This document shows positions 55,032 through 63,747 of a DNA stretch of 64,000 nt, in pieces. Position numbers and translations under genes: made by a program. Every line of letters begins with the position of its first letter. Position 1 is the first letter of the stretch. This stretch comes from Mycosarcoma maydis (Eukaryota > Basidiomycota > Ustilaginomycetes > Ustilaginales), in the NCBI RefSeq assembly GCF_000328475.2, contig NC_026484.1, positions 62,001 to 126,000 on the forward strand, given 5' to 3'. The notes under the pieces were generated by a model, which saw nothing but the letters and a program-made list of their open reading frames with translations, was not told where the DNA came from and ran no database searches.

Positions 55032-56684
55032 GCTGAAGAGTGGAATCGTGTTGCTATGGCACAGAGGTGTGAGGATCAGGCTCGAGAATCAGGTAAGAAC
55101 GCGCCTTATATGCTCGTCGTCGCAAAGGCTCCCCTATCTGAGACTGGGTAGCAGCTTGGCCGCCAACCAAGTCAAGCGAATCTTGCTCATCACTGGAGGT
55201 GGTCTTCTCGATTCTACAATGGGGATCGCCTGAAATTGGCTCAGAATGCCAAGTCATCCAAGAGGCGCGCAACGAAATGAGCCCCACACAGTGAAGCACG
55301 AAGGGGCATCTGCAGATGAAGTCTTGGCCAACAATCACCAATGCAGTGGGGAAACTACCGGTCCGTTGTGAACGAAGCAAGCGAAAATTCGTGATTTGTT
55401 TCGAGTCTGAGTAATAACCATCAAGGCCTCACTTGCACATTGCATCTTCTGTTAGAGAGACCCCGTTCAGTAGAGCGTTCGCATGTTTCTTTCGGATGCA
55501 GACGTTTACGTCAACAGTGTTTATCTTACTACGCACAATGCTAGCCATAAGTATCATTTCAGCTGTCAACGATTTCTTCTCTACGTGATCTTGGGTTGTT
55601 CAGGGATTGGTTCTTTTAGATGTAATATGCACGATGACTGATCCACGGGCGTGCTTCAAAACTGAGCGAAGAGTCCATTGTCTGTCGTGAGCACTTTACC
55701 TGTTGGCGGGCGTGTTGGTGGGTGAAGCCAAATCGCAACAGTGGAAAGAGTCCTGATCGAAGGGCTTGAAAACGTGCGGCTAAACAACCCACAGAGAAAA
55801 ATACAACGGCGAACGACTTGTCGTTCGGCCCCACTCTCATACGGCATCGAACCAAATACCTCCGGCAGCCATGATGCACGAATGTAACAAGGCGATCCGA
55901 ACTAGCGGTTGAAGTTCCGTAACGCCAACCACATGACCATACGATGTAGTCATCATTCAATCACTTTTCAGAGTTTGCCTCTGCACGCTCTTAGGAGGGG
56001 TTGGACGCGAAGCATAGAATTGGCGATCATCTCGCCGAAAGTTGGAGCGACATGTGAAAGGGCGGAATTGGTCTTCAACACATGGAATAGTTTCCTACCC
56101 ACGCCAGCGAAAGATGTCAACAAGAAACGTGCCGGACGAGACCCATCAAGAACTGCACTTGTGACTTGCTCAAGGCGTTCTAACAGTGGGAGTATGATGA
56201 GGCAGATGGTCCGAGGTCGCACCACAAGAATAGGATATTTGGCTTTATCGAATAGGACTTATTGCACTCCATCTTACGAACGACGATGAGATGAATCGTC
56301 AAAGGGCAAGGCTGTAGGCAAGGCAGGGACCAGCATTTAATGACCCAGTAACGCGCCAAGAAAAGCGACGTTCGTCGCCAAACGTATCTATGTGTAATTC
56401 TGACGGAGAAGGCCGATTCGAGGGCCCTGTGTGATTTTTCCGTTAGCTCGTTCATCTTCTCCAACATCATGATATTCTGAGAATGTGTCGACACCATTGT
56501 CAGTCAAAGTGTTAACCCCGACGAGATACGAGACGAGTCAAGACAAACAGGCGTTGCAAGCGATCAACCGACTGTCGTATCTATACTCTCACCACAAGCG
56601 TGAGCCTCTAGCCATGGCGGCCATGCGAGCAGTAAAGTCAAATTTGGATCGATCTACGAGTGGCAACTTTGCACAGTACAAAGC
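55032..56684. other. Spacer between secreted genes C and D
   Basis: 1.65 kb without a convincing gene. Coding-like but unsupported frames occur at 55,968-56,225 (-) and 56,485-56,697 (+). A minus-strand open stretch at about 56,545-56,391 could be a second exon of gene D. Confidence 0.35.
55106..55112 (-). promoter_or_regulatory. TATA-like element of gene C
   Basis: ATATAAG on the minus strand, about 75 nt upstream of the start codon of secreted protein C. Confidence 0.4.
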
Positions 56685-57047
56685 CTATGCAGAATAGGAT
56701 TTACCAGCAGGACTTCGAACGCGTTTGTGGTTCTTTGGAGGAACTTGCACCTGATCAGCCTTGACCTGGCGCAAGTCTTGCTCCACGTTTTGCGACAATC
56801 TATGGAAGAGGCTATTCTCTTGCACTCTGAGCTGCTGCTCGATCTGATCAGATGCAGTGTAAGCGAGGTTGAAGGCTTGACGAACTTGGTCGATGTCCTT
56901 GCTCATGAGCTTATCAACTATTTCTGCTGGCATTCCGCGCTTTACCGGAACTATGGGCACAGCTGTGCTGGTCCAAGATAGTTGGAGGAGGAGCACGAGT
57001 TGAGCTAGAAGTGTCAGTGCTCCAAGCTGGCCGATGACGCGCGACAT
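56685..57047 (-). CDS. Small secreted protein D, candidate effector with KR site
   Basis: 120 residues as an unspliced frame from ATG 57,047; longer frames upstream lack a signal peptide at their start. Signal peptide about 1-29 (MSRVIGQLGALTLLAQLVLL, ending TSTA). The mature part begins VPIVPVKRGMPAEIVDKLM. The KR at about 35-36 is a plausible kexin site, and G-M-P-x-E recalls the G-x-P-I-E motif of genes B and C. The rest is helical and Gln-rich with a basic end. A GTAAAT donor lies four codons before the end of the frame, and a TCAG acceptor near 56,477 would give an alternative second exon of about 30 codons, so the true C-terminus is uncertain. Confidence 0.62.
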   Translation of the reverse strand: MSRVIGQLGALTLLAQLVLLLQLSWTSTAVPIVPVKRGMPAEIVDKLMSKDIDQVRQAFNLAYTASDQIEQQLRVQENSLFHRLSQNVEQDLRQVKADQVQVPPKNHKRVRSPAGKSYSA

Positions 57048-57508
57048 TTGTGATTGGCTTGGAAACAGCGAAAGTGAGAAGAATAGGGTTGCGATGGGAA
57101 AGGACAAAAGCAAAAAGGAAGCGTTCTCTGCTACGCTTTTAACACTTTGCTGCTCCAAGGCTGAATCTGTTCTGGGCGACGAGCGAGCACTGGACCGGTG
57201 ACGATGCACCGGTGGCAGACGTACCACAAGATCGAGGCTTGCTATCGGGTGGTGCGGTAGGCGTCCGCACACAGAGCGAGTATCGAGCGCCATTTCAGCG
57301 TGGGAAATCTTTGCTCGTGGTCAAAAGACCATCTTGTCGAGAAGCCGATGGAGGTGCTCCTTTTCAGCGTGGGAACCGACCCATCTTCATACACGGCCGC
57401 TCTCCGCAATCCGCACTCAAGACTGGCCCAGCGTCTAGCGGCAAGTGTCACGTACTAGTTATGGTGCTCGCTCCACTTCTCTGCGATTGTCGATATGCCA
57501 CGATTCAG
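57048..57508. other. Spacer between gene D and the pseudogene
   Basis: Divergent promoter interval. It contains two copies of TTTCAGCGTGGGAA (57,293-57,306 and 57,362-57,375). No gene seen. Confidence 0.4.
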
Positions 57509-58062
57509 ATGAAAGCGGCTGCGAATGTCGTTTCATGGTGAGCGGTACTTGTTGTGCTTTATGTGCTTGCCGCGAATGCCGTCGAGCTCATCTGTGCTTT
57601 CACAATCGTAGCTTCCGAAGTTCGAGCGTGTTTGCGACACCGGTGTTGCTGTAAAAGTTGAGTTTGTCGGAAATAGAAGAGACCTGGTGCTTGGCTGGGT
57701 ACTTCAAGTGTCTGAAGTGGCAGAACATGTACACGTAGCTTCTGGGCAATTGTCAGCAAGACTTGATTGAGGGCGTTGGCGGTCTGGACACGCGTGCGGA
57801 AGCGGAAGGCAAGTTTGCTCACGACCATCAAAGCAATATCCTTTTTCGTTCAGCCTCGAGCGGCGGGCTTGTTCACACGTTTTCCGTTTACACCTTGCAC
57901 ATGAATCAACGCAATACACGGTTGCACTTGCTGGCGCCATCGGGAAAAGGATCCAGGTTCAAGTTGAAGAGAAATCGACGCACAGCGCGCTTGCAAGCAT
58001 CATTTACGCAGGGAGCATATTTCGTCAACCATCACGGCGTTCGACGTCGAAATCGGAAATGA
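57509..58062 (+). pseudogene. Disrupted secreted-protein gene (effector pseudogene)
   Basis: An ATG at 57,509 opens a frame whose first ten codons are interrupted by TGA at 57,539-57,541. The same frame then continues with a typical signal-peptide core and cleavage region (AVLVVLYVLAANA) to about 57,620. Coding-like sequence continues one base out of frame (about 57,611-57,767, including VKVEFVGNRRDLVLGWVLQV) and then shifts one base again for the last ~100 codons (57,750-58,062, including ILFRSASSGGLVHTFSVYTL), ending at TGA. One nonsense change and two frame shifts explain this best; a 40-nt intron for the second shift is possible but too short for most fungi. No protein family is recognised. 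It lies among intact secreted-protein genes. Confidence 0.55.
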
Positions 58063-58547
58063 AAGCACCACCCACAGCGGAATGCACATGACCATTCGCT
58101 CTGTACTGCTCGCCTGAAACGTACGCTCTTTAGCTAATTCCTAACAGTCACGAGTCACGCTTATGAAGCAGCACACAATAGGGGGCTGTAATACATCTTA
58201 CAGCGGGAATACGAAGCCAAACGTGTAAAGATGCACGATGCGTGATGGGCTGATCAGAGCTTCATTGAACAGAAAGAGCGCCTGGTGCTTTTTGCTGGCT
58301 TTGCAAACAACCGTGGACTGCGTAGGAAGCTGGGTTTTGGCAGGCATGCTACGCTGCCCGTTGTCGCAAGTTTAGTGATCCGCTGGATGCAAAAACGCCG
58401 AGAGCAAGATGTGCATATAATGATCACGATTATTCTCCGGTCCTCACCAACCCACTCTCCCGTTTTTTCGACCGTTGAGACACCCGACCAACACTTGTAA
58501 AGTATCAGTCTTGTCTTGCTTGTACACAAGTTAGCCATCTGTCAACG
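58063..58547. other. Promoter region of secreted gene E
   Basis: Upstream region of gene E with a CATATAA element at 58,414-58,420. No gene seen. Confidence 0.4.
58414..58420 (+). promoter_or_regulatory. TATA-like element of gene E
   Basis: CATATAA on the plus strand, about 130 nt upstream of the start codon of secreted protein E. Confidence 0.35.
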
Positions 58548-59043
58548 ATGCGTCTGTTCCGGTCACCGATCATCCTGCCGCTGCTGGTTCTTGTCGTTTT
58601 CACAGCAACTTGCGTTCTGGCTGTGCCGGCGGGTGACAACGGAAGCAGCAGCAGCAGCAGCAGCAGCACCAAGGGAAGGCTAGCCAAGCTGCTAGGACGT
58701 TTCAAGAAGAATAAACCGCCCTCGCTCCTCGACCACCTGAACGCCTACATGCCGGCGCACGAGTACGCTGAGCTGAAGCCGACGTGGGATCGCGCAGTGG
58801 AGCAGGGCTGGATTCGACCCGATACTGGTACGTTGTATAGAAAAAGGTCGAACGCATTTGCGCGCAAGGCAGAACGACTGATGACTGACGAGTATTTTGG
58901 CGGGTTGTTTGCAACTATCCGGCACAGGTGAGGCGATCCGATACGACGGCATTCGTAGTCGTCAAGAAAACGAAACGATCAACTTGATCTTGCACAAAAT
59001 CGACCCGTACATTGAGGAGCTCGCAAGAAATCTACCGCACTGA
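58548..59043 (+). CDS. Small secreted protein E, candidate effector
   Basis: Two exons, 58,548-58,827 and 58,928-59,043, joined across a 100-nt intron (GTACGT...CACAG, phase 1), give 131 residues. Without splicing the frame would stop at 58,931 and leave a clearly coding downstream stretch (ENETINLILHKIDPYIEELA) unused. Signal peptide about 1-25 (MRLFRSPIILPLLVLVVFTA, then TCVLA). A poly-Ser run coded by AGC repeats (about 33-40) follows, then a basic segment and a helical region with PPSLLDHLNAYMPAHEYAEL. No cysteine in the mature part and no known domain. It is the right edge of the cluster and is convergent with NUP133. Confidence 0.8.
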
Positions 59044-59514
59044 TTCTATCGCGTGACCACGTATGCGTTGTATGGCTCTACACTTACTGCCATCCACGCT
59101 CGCACGTGTCTCTCAAACCCCCTAAACTGACGTGTCGGCGCCAACCCAAACGCTCGTTGCTCGCTTCCCAGTGCCTCTTCAACATGCACCTCTGCCTCTC
59201 TTCTCGCCCACCCCTATCGCTGCACTTCTTTGCTCACGTTAAGTCAAGCGCCAAATCCGTCCTTTTCGTCTTGCCATGATACTTGATTTGCCTCTTCTTC
59301 GCGTCTCCGTCTGAACACTATCGCTCCGTGCACTCTCACGAAAATCCAAAACATGTCTATCACACGTAAAGTCAGCTGTGAGGCTCTCGAGCTCAAATCA
59401 GTGCGACACACGTTTTCGGCGAGCAGAGACACATATCAGACAACGGATAGAACCGAGTAAGGACGGCAAAGTTGTCTTGTGATTGCCTCGAATCGAACGT
59501 CGCTCTCGATAAGA
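59044..59514. other. Convergent spacer gene E/NUP133
   Basis: 3' flanks of both genes. Pyrimidine-rich on the plus strand. No gene seen. Confidence 0.4.
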
Positions 59515-62500
59515 TCAGGATTCGATCATGCTATCGTCTTGGTCGACCAGAGGATGAAGCGTAGCATCAGATCGCACGCCAGCTTGATTGGCAGCGAGTC
59601 CAGCCAATTCGTTGGCTAGTCTGGGCAAATCTGAATCCTCGAAAAACCCAAGCACGGTAGCCGCCTCTTTCTGGTAATCCTGCAAAAGCAGAGTGATAAA
59701 GTGGTCAGGAGCGTCATGGAAGCGTGCTTCTAGCAGAGATCGAAGCCGCTTTCCTTGCTCCTGGCGCTCCACTGGGTGTGGATCGGTATCGTCGCTAACG
59801 GCATCGTCCAACTTGGCAAGATCACCAATGTCAATCCACGCGTGTCTGCCCGAGCCGTCCTGATCACCCAACACCTCGCGCAACACAGCGTACAACCCAG
59901 TGCACTTTAGATCTTCCAAGAGCGTCTGATCCGAGACATTGTTGGTCTCGCTCAGACTCACCCAATCGTCGCGAATCACGCTTCGCCTCCAGATGGCCTT
60001 GAGACAAGCATGTCGTCTAGATTCGGGCATGTTGCTCGATGCTCGAATCAGCACTTTGATCGCCGTGGAGAAGTCTTCCAGCTGCGATTCCGGGGTGTCC
60101 TTGAGCGTAAGCAGGTCGATCAGATCTTCCGCGCCGAGGTACGTGTTGGAAAGCACAAGTTGCTGAATTAGTTGCATATAGTGCTGTCGATACGCCGCGT
60201 ATTCGGCGAGACGCGAAGCAACCGTGTCGACAATTTCGTTTGCAAGTTTATCTGCAGCTGGCGTTCCAGCGGTAGGCAAGTCCACGGGAAACCCGCCAGC
60301 AACACTGTTTTCCCACAGAGCCACAAGCGAATCCTGAACAGCGATCAAGTCCAAATAGTCATCGAAAAATTCGATCTGCTTCTGAACGCCCACCGTCCGC
60401 AAATCTTGCACTTTCAAAGTCGACAGATATCCGAGTTTGGCCAAACTCAACATGAGTTTCCTCTGCGAAACGTTGCTCTCGACCAGTCCCAGCTGCTCCA
60501 ATTTAGTCGACGCCGCAGCGAACCGTTGCAGCGCAAGATCGTGCAACCACGCCAAACGCTCTTTGCCCGGTTGGCTGAGGAACGACAGCACGAGCGCGTG
60601 ATATTCGGATTTCTGCGTGAGCAGCGTTCGCTGTTGATCATGTTCAACGTACCATGTGTAGAGTTCGTAGGCGAACGACTCTTGGTAACGCTCCAGATAA
60701 GTTTCAGTGCGAGCGTCACTTTTGAGCGCGGGATCGTTGCACAGCTCGACCAAGGTTCGGAAGTCCATGTACTGCTCGGCGAGCGTGAACGCTCGATCCG
60801 AGCGGCCGATTGTGACGAGAGGACGGATGAACAGAGGTCGAGCTGTGCGGTAGGTGGTGGCGAACACGGCGAATTCTCGCTCGAATGCACCGCTGTCGGT
60901 TGCACTGGCTGCGGCAGCTTGTAGGTACTGCAGTCGCTCCAAGTAACACGCCAGCGCAATCTCAGCGAGCGAGCACAGTTGCGTCTTGAGCTCGGCTTGA
61001 ACTCGGTGCTCCCGCTTCAACTCTTCGCTAACAGCACCAGAAAACTCGGTGGATGCGGCATCGATGCTCGAACCCAATTCGCGCGTTCGGTCGGGAATCA
61101 AATTCACCGTCAATGCAAAGAGACTCTCCAGGAGCTGCACGGTTGCACTTTGAGCTGTCCAGGCCTCGAACGCTATCGTTGCTGCTGCCTGCGCTGCCGG
61201 CGCTGCCGGTGTTGCTGCTGTTGCTGCCGTTGCTGCCGGTGTTGCTGCTGTTGCTGCCGTTGCTGTTACTGCTGATGTACTTACACCACTGTCCGGCTCG
61301 AGAATGCCGTACAGTGCTCCACTCTCCTTTCTGTACCTGAGCGCAGCTCGCAAAGCAGACATCACGACCCTATTGAACTCGAGCACATCCGTGGACCTCG
61401 TACGCAACGGTTGAGCCGAGATGCTCTTGGTCTGCTTTAGCAGCCTCTCCAACACCTCGGTCGTCAAATCGGCATGATGCCGGAAGAATTTGCGCACCAA
61501 GTCGTCTGCGCTCGTGCCCAGTCCTTGTTCGGCCATCACGGTTTCGATGGATCTAGCGAGCGGACTCTGTGCAGCCGACGCGTGACTGTGTGTTGAAGTG
61601 TAAAACTCGTTCTGATACACCCACAATTCGCTGAGTGCTGCTGCTAGCTCGGCATCGGCGCGCAACTGTCGCTTTGTCGTCTGGGGCAACTTCTCAAGGT
61701 GACCACATGCAGCGACAAACTGGACCAAGAAACGCAGCTTGCCAAGACGATCCTTGAGTGCGGCTCGAAGATCCACCGAGGGCGCAACGCTCTGTGAGAT
61801 GGGGTTGCTAAAAGTCAAAAGCTCACGACTGAGGTCTTCGCACGCCGTCATCAACGTTCCTTGCAGATGAGACGCAAGTTGGAAAGTGAGAGGGTTGAGA
61901 GGCGATTCAGAATAGTAGAGCGCCTGTTCGAGCTTGCTCTTGAGTCGTTCGGTGTCGGCGCGTTGACGATCAGCTGCTGAAGTGTAGGCAGTGCAACGAT
62001 TGCGGATCTCATTGACACTCGTTTCCACCAACAGCGAGCCAGAGGTAGCCGAGATGAGCGAAAGCGCTGCAATAGCATGATTTCCGAAGTCGATCGAGTC
62101 GCATCCAGTGCCGATGAATCGGTTCTTGACGTCGTCCTTGAGTTTGATGACTTCTTCAAATGTCTCACAACCTGACTCGAGCTGCTTGGCGACCACTGTG
62201 TCGGCAAAGCAGATAAACGCAGCAGGTCCGCCATTGGGCAAGCTGAGTGTCGGCATCGCATACGGGCGCGGGTCCGCGAAGTTCGAGTAGTTGAGCGCCA
62301 GGATAGAAGCAACCACAAACGACCCGGCGTCCTTCACAGCATCGACGATGGCCAATCCATAACCAAGCGGCTCGTGTTCGGCTTTGGCTTGGGAGTAGAG
62401 AAGCACCAGCTGGCCGTCTGACTGAACAGCTCCGTCGAGAACGTCAAAGGAAAGGCTCTGAGCAGCACTATACCTCTCGTCGCTGAGCTGAAGCACATTG

Positions 62501-63747
62501 CTCGCGATGACTTGTTGGACATCCTGTTCGGCAAGCAGACGCTCACCTCCCTGATCAAGCACCTGCCATCTCTGCAACGTCTTGCGGCCAATCGCGTACA
62601 CTTCGCGGCCTTGCTTGCCCGCCTGAATGGGGGCTACGGCAATCGAGACGACTTGATCGTTGGACGATCCCATCGCCGATGTCGAGCCAAACAAACGGCT
62701 AAGCAAACCGCGTTGTTGGGAGAAAGGTCGAATCTCGGCCTGGAGCATGCCGGCTCTGCTGCCGACCGAGACGCGCAGCATTCGAGACTGACTGGTGGCT
62801 AGCACCAACGTCGACTCGTCGACACGCTGCAGCTGAACGATGGTTTCAGAGGTCGACGAAAGCGGCACCGAGATGCGCTGTGCACGATCCTGACGCGTGA
62901 GCGAAGACGAGATGCCCTCCCACAGGCAAGTTTGGCCATCGGGCGCGACAAGGAGCAATGCCGGCTCTCTGTTAGCGCCCCGAGGGATGAAGCAGCAGTG
63001 CGCGAGGTCATTGATTGCCGTCATGCTAGAAGACGAATATTGCGGCACGGGAAACACAAAGCATGTCGGTGAGCCAGTGCCAATCCCGCGGCTGGAGTAG
63101 TTCCACACAAAGCACTGTGTGCGTGAAACAAGGCAAGCGTAGCCCGTCTGAACGTCGAGATGACCCTGGAACGCGTCGATGTAAAGATCCGCATCGTTAA
63201 GCACCTCGAGGACCTCGTTGGGCAATCTCGAATAAGCTGATACGTGTACCCAGCGGTCGCCCAATAGCACGGTGCCTTCCTCGAGCTGCGCCTTTGCATC
63301 CTTGCTCAACAGAGGCGGGCGTCGACCGAAACCAGCCATCGAAGCAGAATAAGCCGATTCGGCGACGGAGCGCATATCTGCGTCGTCGTTGATCAGTGAT
63401 CCTTCGCGATCGAATGCACTGCTAGGGCTGAGAAGAGATACATTGGGGCCAGAGATGGCGAGCATGGAGGAAGGACGTGGACGCGCGCGTGTTGTGCGTG
63501 GTCTCGCGTTGGTGCTCAAGAAGAGAGAGCCGGACGAAACATCGCCGGATTCGTTGATGTTGTTGACGTCGCCACGTCTAAAAGTCGATGGTGAAAGAAA
63601 AGACGGCGGAGAGAGAGGGTCCTGACCACCGAATACAGGCGTACCAGCACGAGATGGATGATTGGCTGAATGAGACGCGCCGACACCAGCACCCACCAGC
63701 GGTGTCGACGACCTTGCATCCCTTACCCGCGAGGGCGTGGTAAACAT
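59515..63747 (-). CDS. NUP133: Nucleoporin Nup133
   Basis: Subunit of the Y-shaped (Nup84/Nup107-160) scaffold of the nuclear pore. 1410 residues without an intron. The N-terminal ~130 residues are disordered. The beta-propeller region (about 150-600) includes the family signature RTQCFVWNYSSRG and QRISVPLSSTSETIVQLQRV. The C-terminal half is alpha-helical, with the characteristic FTLAEQYMDFRTLVELCNDP, then YLERYQESFAYELYTWYVEH. An Ala/Thr/Pro repeat coded by two 30-bp units interrupts the helical domain near residue 840. Nup155-type proteins share the fold, but the C-terminal signature fits Nup133 better. Confidence 0.9.
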   Translation of the reverse strand: MFTTPSRVRDARSSTPLVGAGVGASHSANHPSRAGTPVFGGQDPLSPPSFLSPSTFRRGDVNNINESGDVSSGSLFLSTNARPRTTRARPRPSSMLAISGPNVSLLSPSSAFDREGSLINDDADMRSVAESAYSASMAGFGRRPPLLSKDAKAQLEEGTVLLGDRWVHVSAYSRLPNEVLEVLNDADLYIDAFQGHLDVQTGYACLVSRTQCFVWNYSSRGIGTGSPTCFVFPVPQYSSSSMTAINDLAHCCFIPRGANREPALLLVAPDGQTCLWEGISSSLTRQDRAQRISVPLSSTSETIVQLQRVDESTLVLATSQSRMLRVSVGSRAGMLQAEIRPFSQQRGLLSRLFGSTSAMGSSNDQVVSIAVAPIQAGKQGREVYAIGRKTLQRWQVLDQGGERLLAEQDVQQVIASNVLQLSDERYSAAQSLSFDVLDGAVQSDGQLVLLYSQAKAEHEPLGYGLAIVDAVKDAGSFVVASILALNYSNFADPRPYAMPTLSLPNGGPAAFICFADTVVAKQLESGCETFEEVIKLKDDVKNRFIGTGCDSIDFGNHAIAALSLISATSGSLLVETSVNEIRNRCTAYTSAADRQRADTERLKSKLEQALYYSESPLNPLTFQLASHLQGTLMTACEDLSRELLTFSNPISQSVAPSVDLRAALKDRLGKLRFLVQFVAACGHLEKLPQTTKRQLRADAELAAALSELWVYQNEFYTSTHSHASAAQSPLARSIETVMAEQGLGTSADDLVRKFFRHHADLTTEVLERLLKQTKSISAQPLRTRSTDVLEFNRVVMSALRAALRYRKESGALYGILEPDSGVSTSAVTATAATAATPAATAATAATPAAPAAQAAATIAFEAWTAQSATVQLLESLFALTVNLIPDRTRELGSSIDAASTEFSGAVSEELKREHRVQAELKTQLCSLAEIALACYLERLQYLQAAAASATDSGAFEREFAVFATTYRTARPLFIRPLVTIGRSDRAFTLAEQYMDFRTLVELCNDPALKSDARTETYLERYQESFAYELYTWYVEHDQQRTLLTQKSEYHALVLSFLSQPGKERLAWLHDLALQRFAAASTKLEQLGLVESNVSQRKLMLSLAKLGYLSTLKVQDLRTVGVQKQIEFFDDYLDLIAVQDSLVALWENSVAGGFPVDLPTAGTPAADKLANEIVDTVASRLAEYAAYRQHYMQLIQQLVLSNTYLGAEDLIDLLTLKDTPESQLEDFSTAIKVLIRASSNMPESRRHACLKAIWRRSVIRDDWVSLSETNNVSDQTLLEDLKCTGLYAVLREVLGDQDGSGRHAWIDIGDLAKLDDAVSDDTDPHPVERQEQGKRLRSLLEARFHDAPDHFITLLLQDYQKEAATVLGFFEDSDLPRLANELAGLAANQAGVRSDATLHPLVDQDDSMIES
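61201..61260. repeat. 30-bp minisatellite in NUP133
   Basis: Two adjacent 30-bp units, identical except for their first base, coding for a ten-residue Ala/Thr/Pro repeat within the nucleoporin; related partial units flank them. Confidence 0.9.

Noticed and set aside
55968..56225. 85-codon minus-strand frame with a short hydrophobic stretch near the start
   Set aside because: The hydrophobic core is only about nine residues and no splice partner or family is seen.
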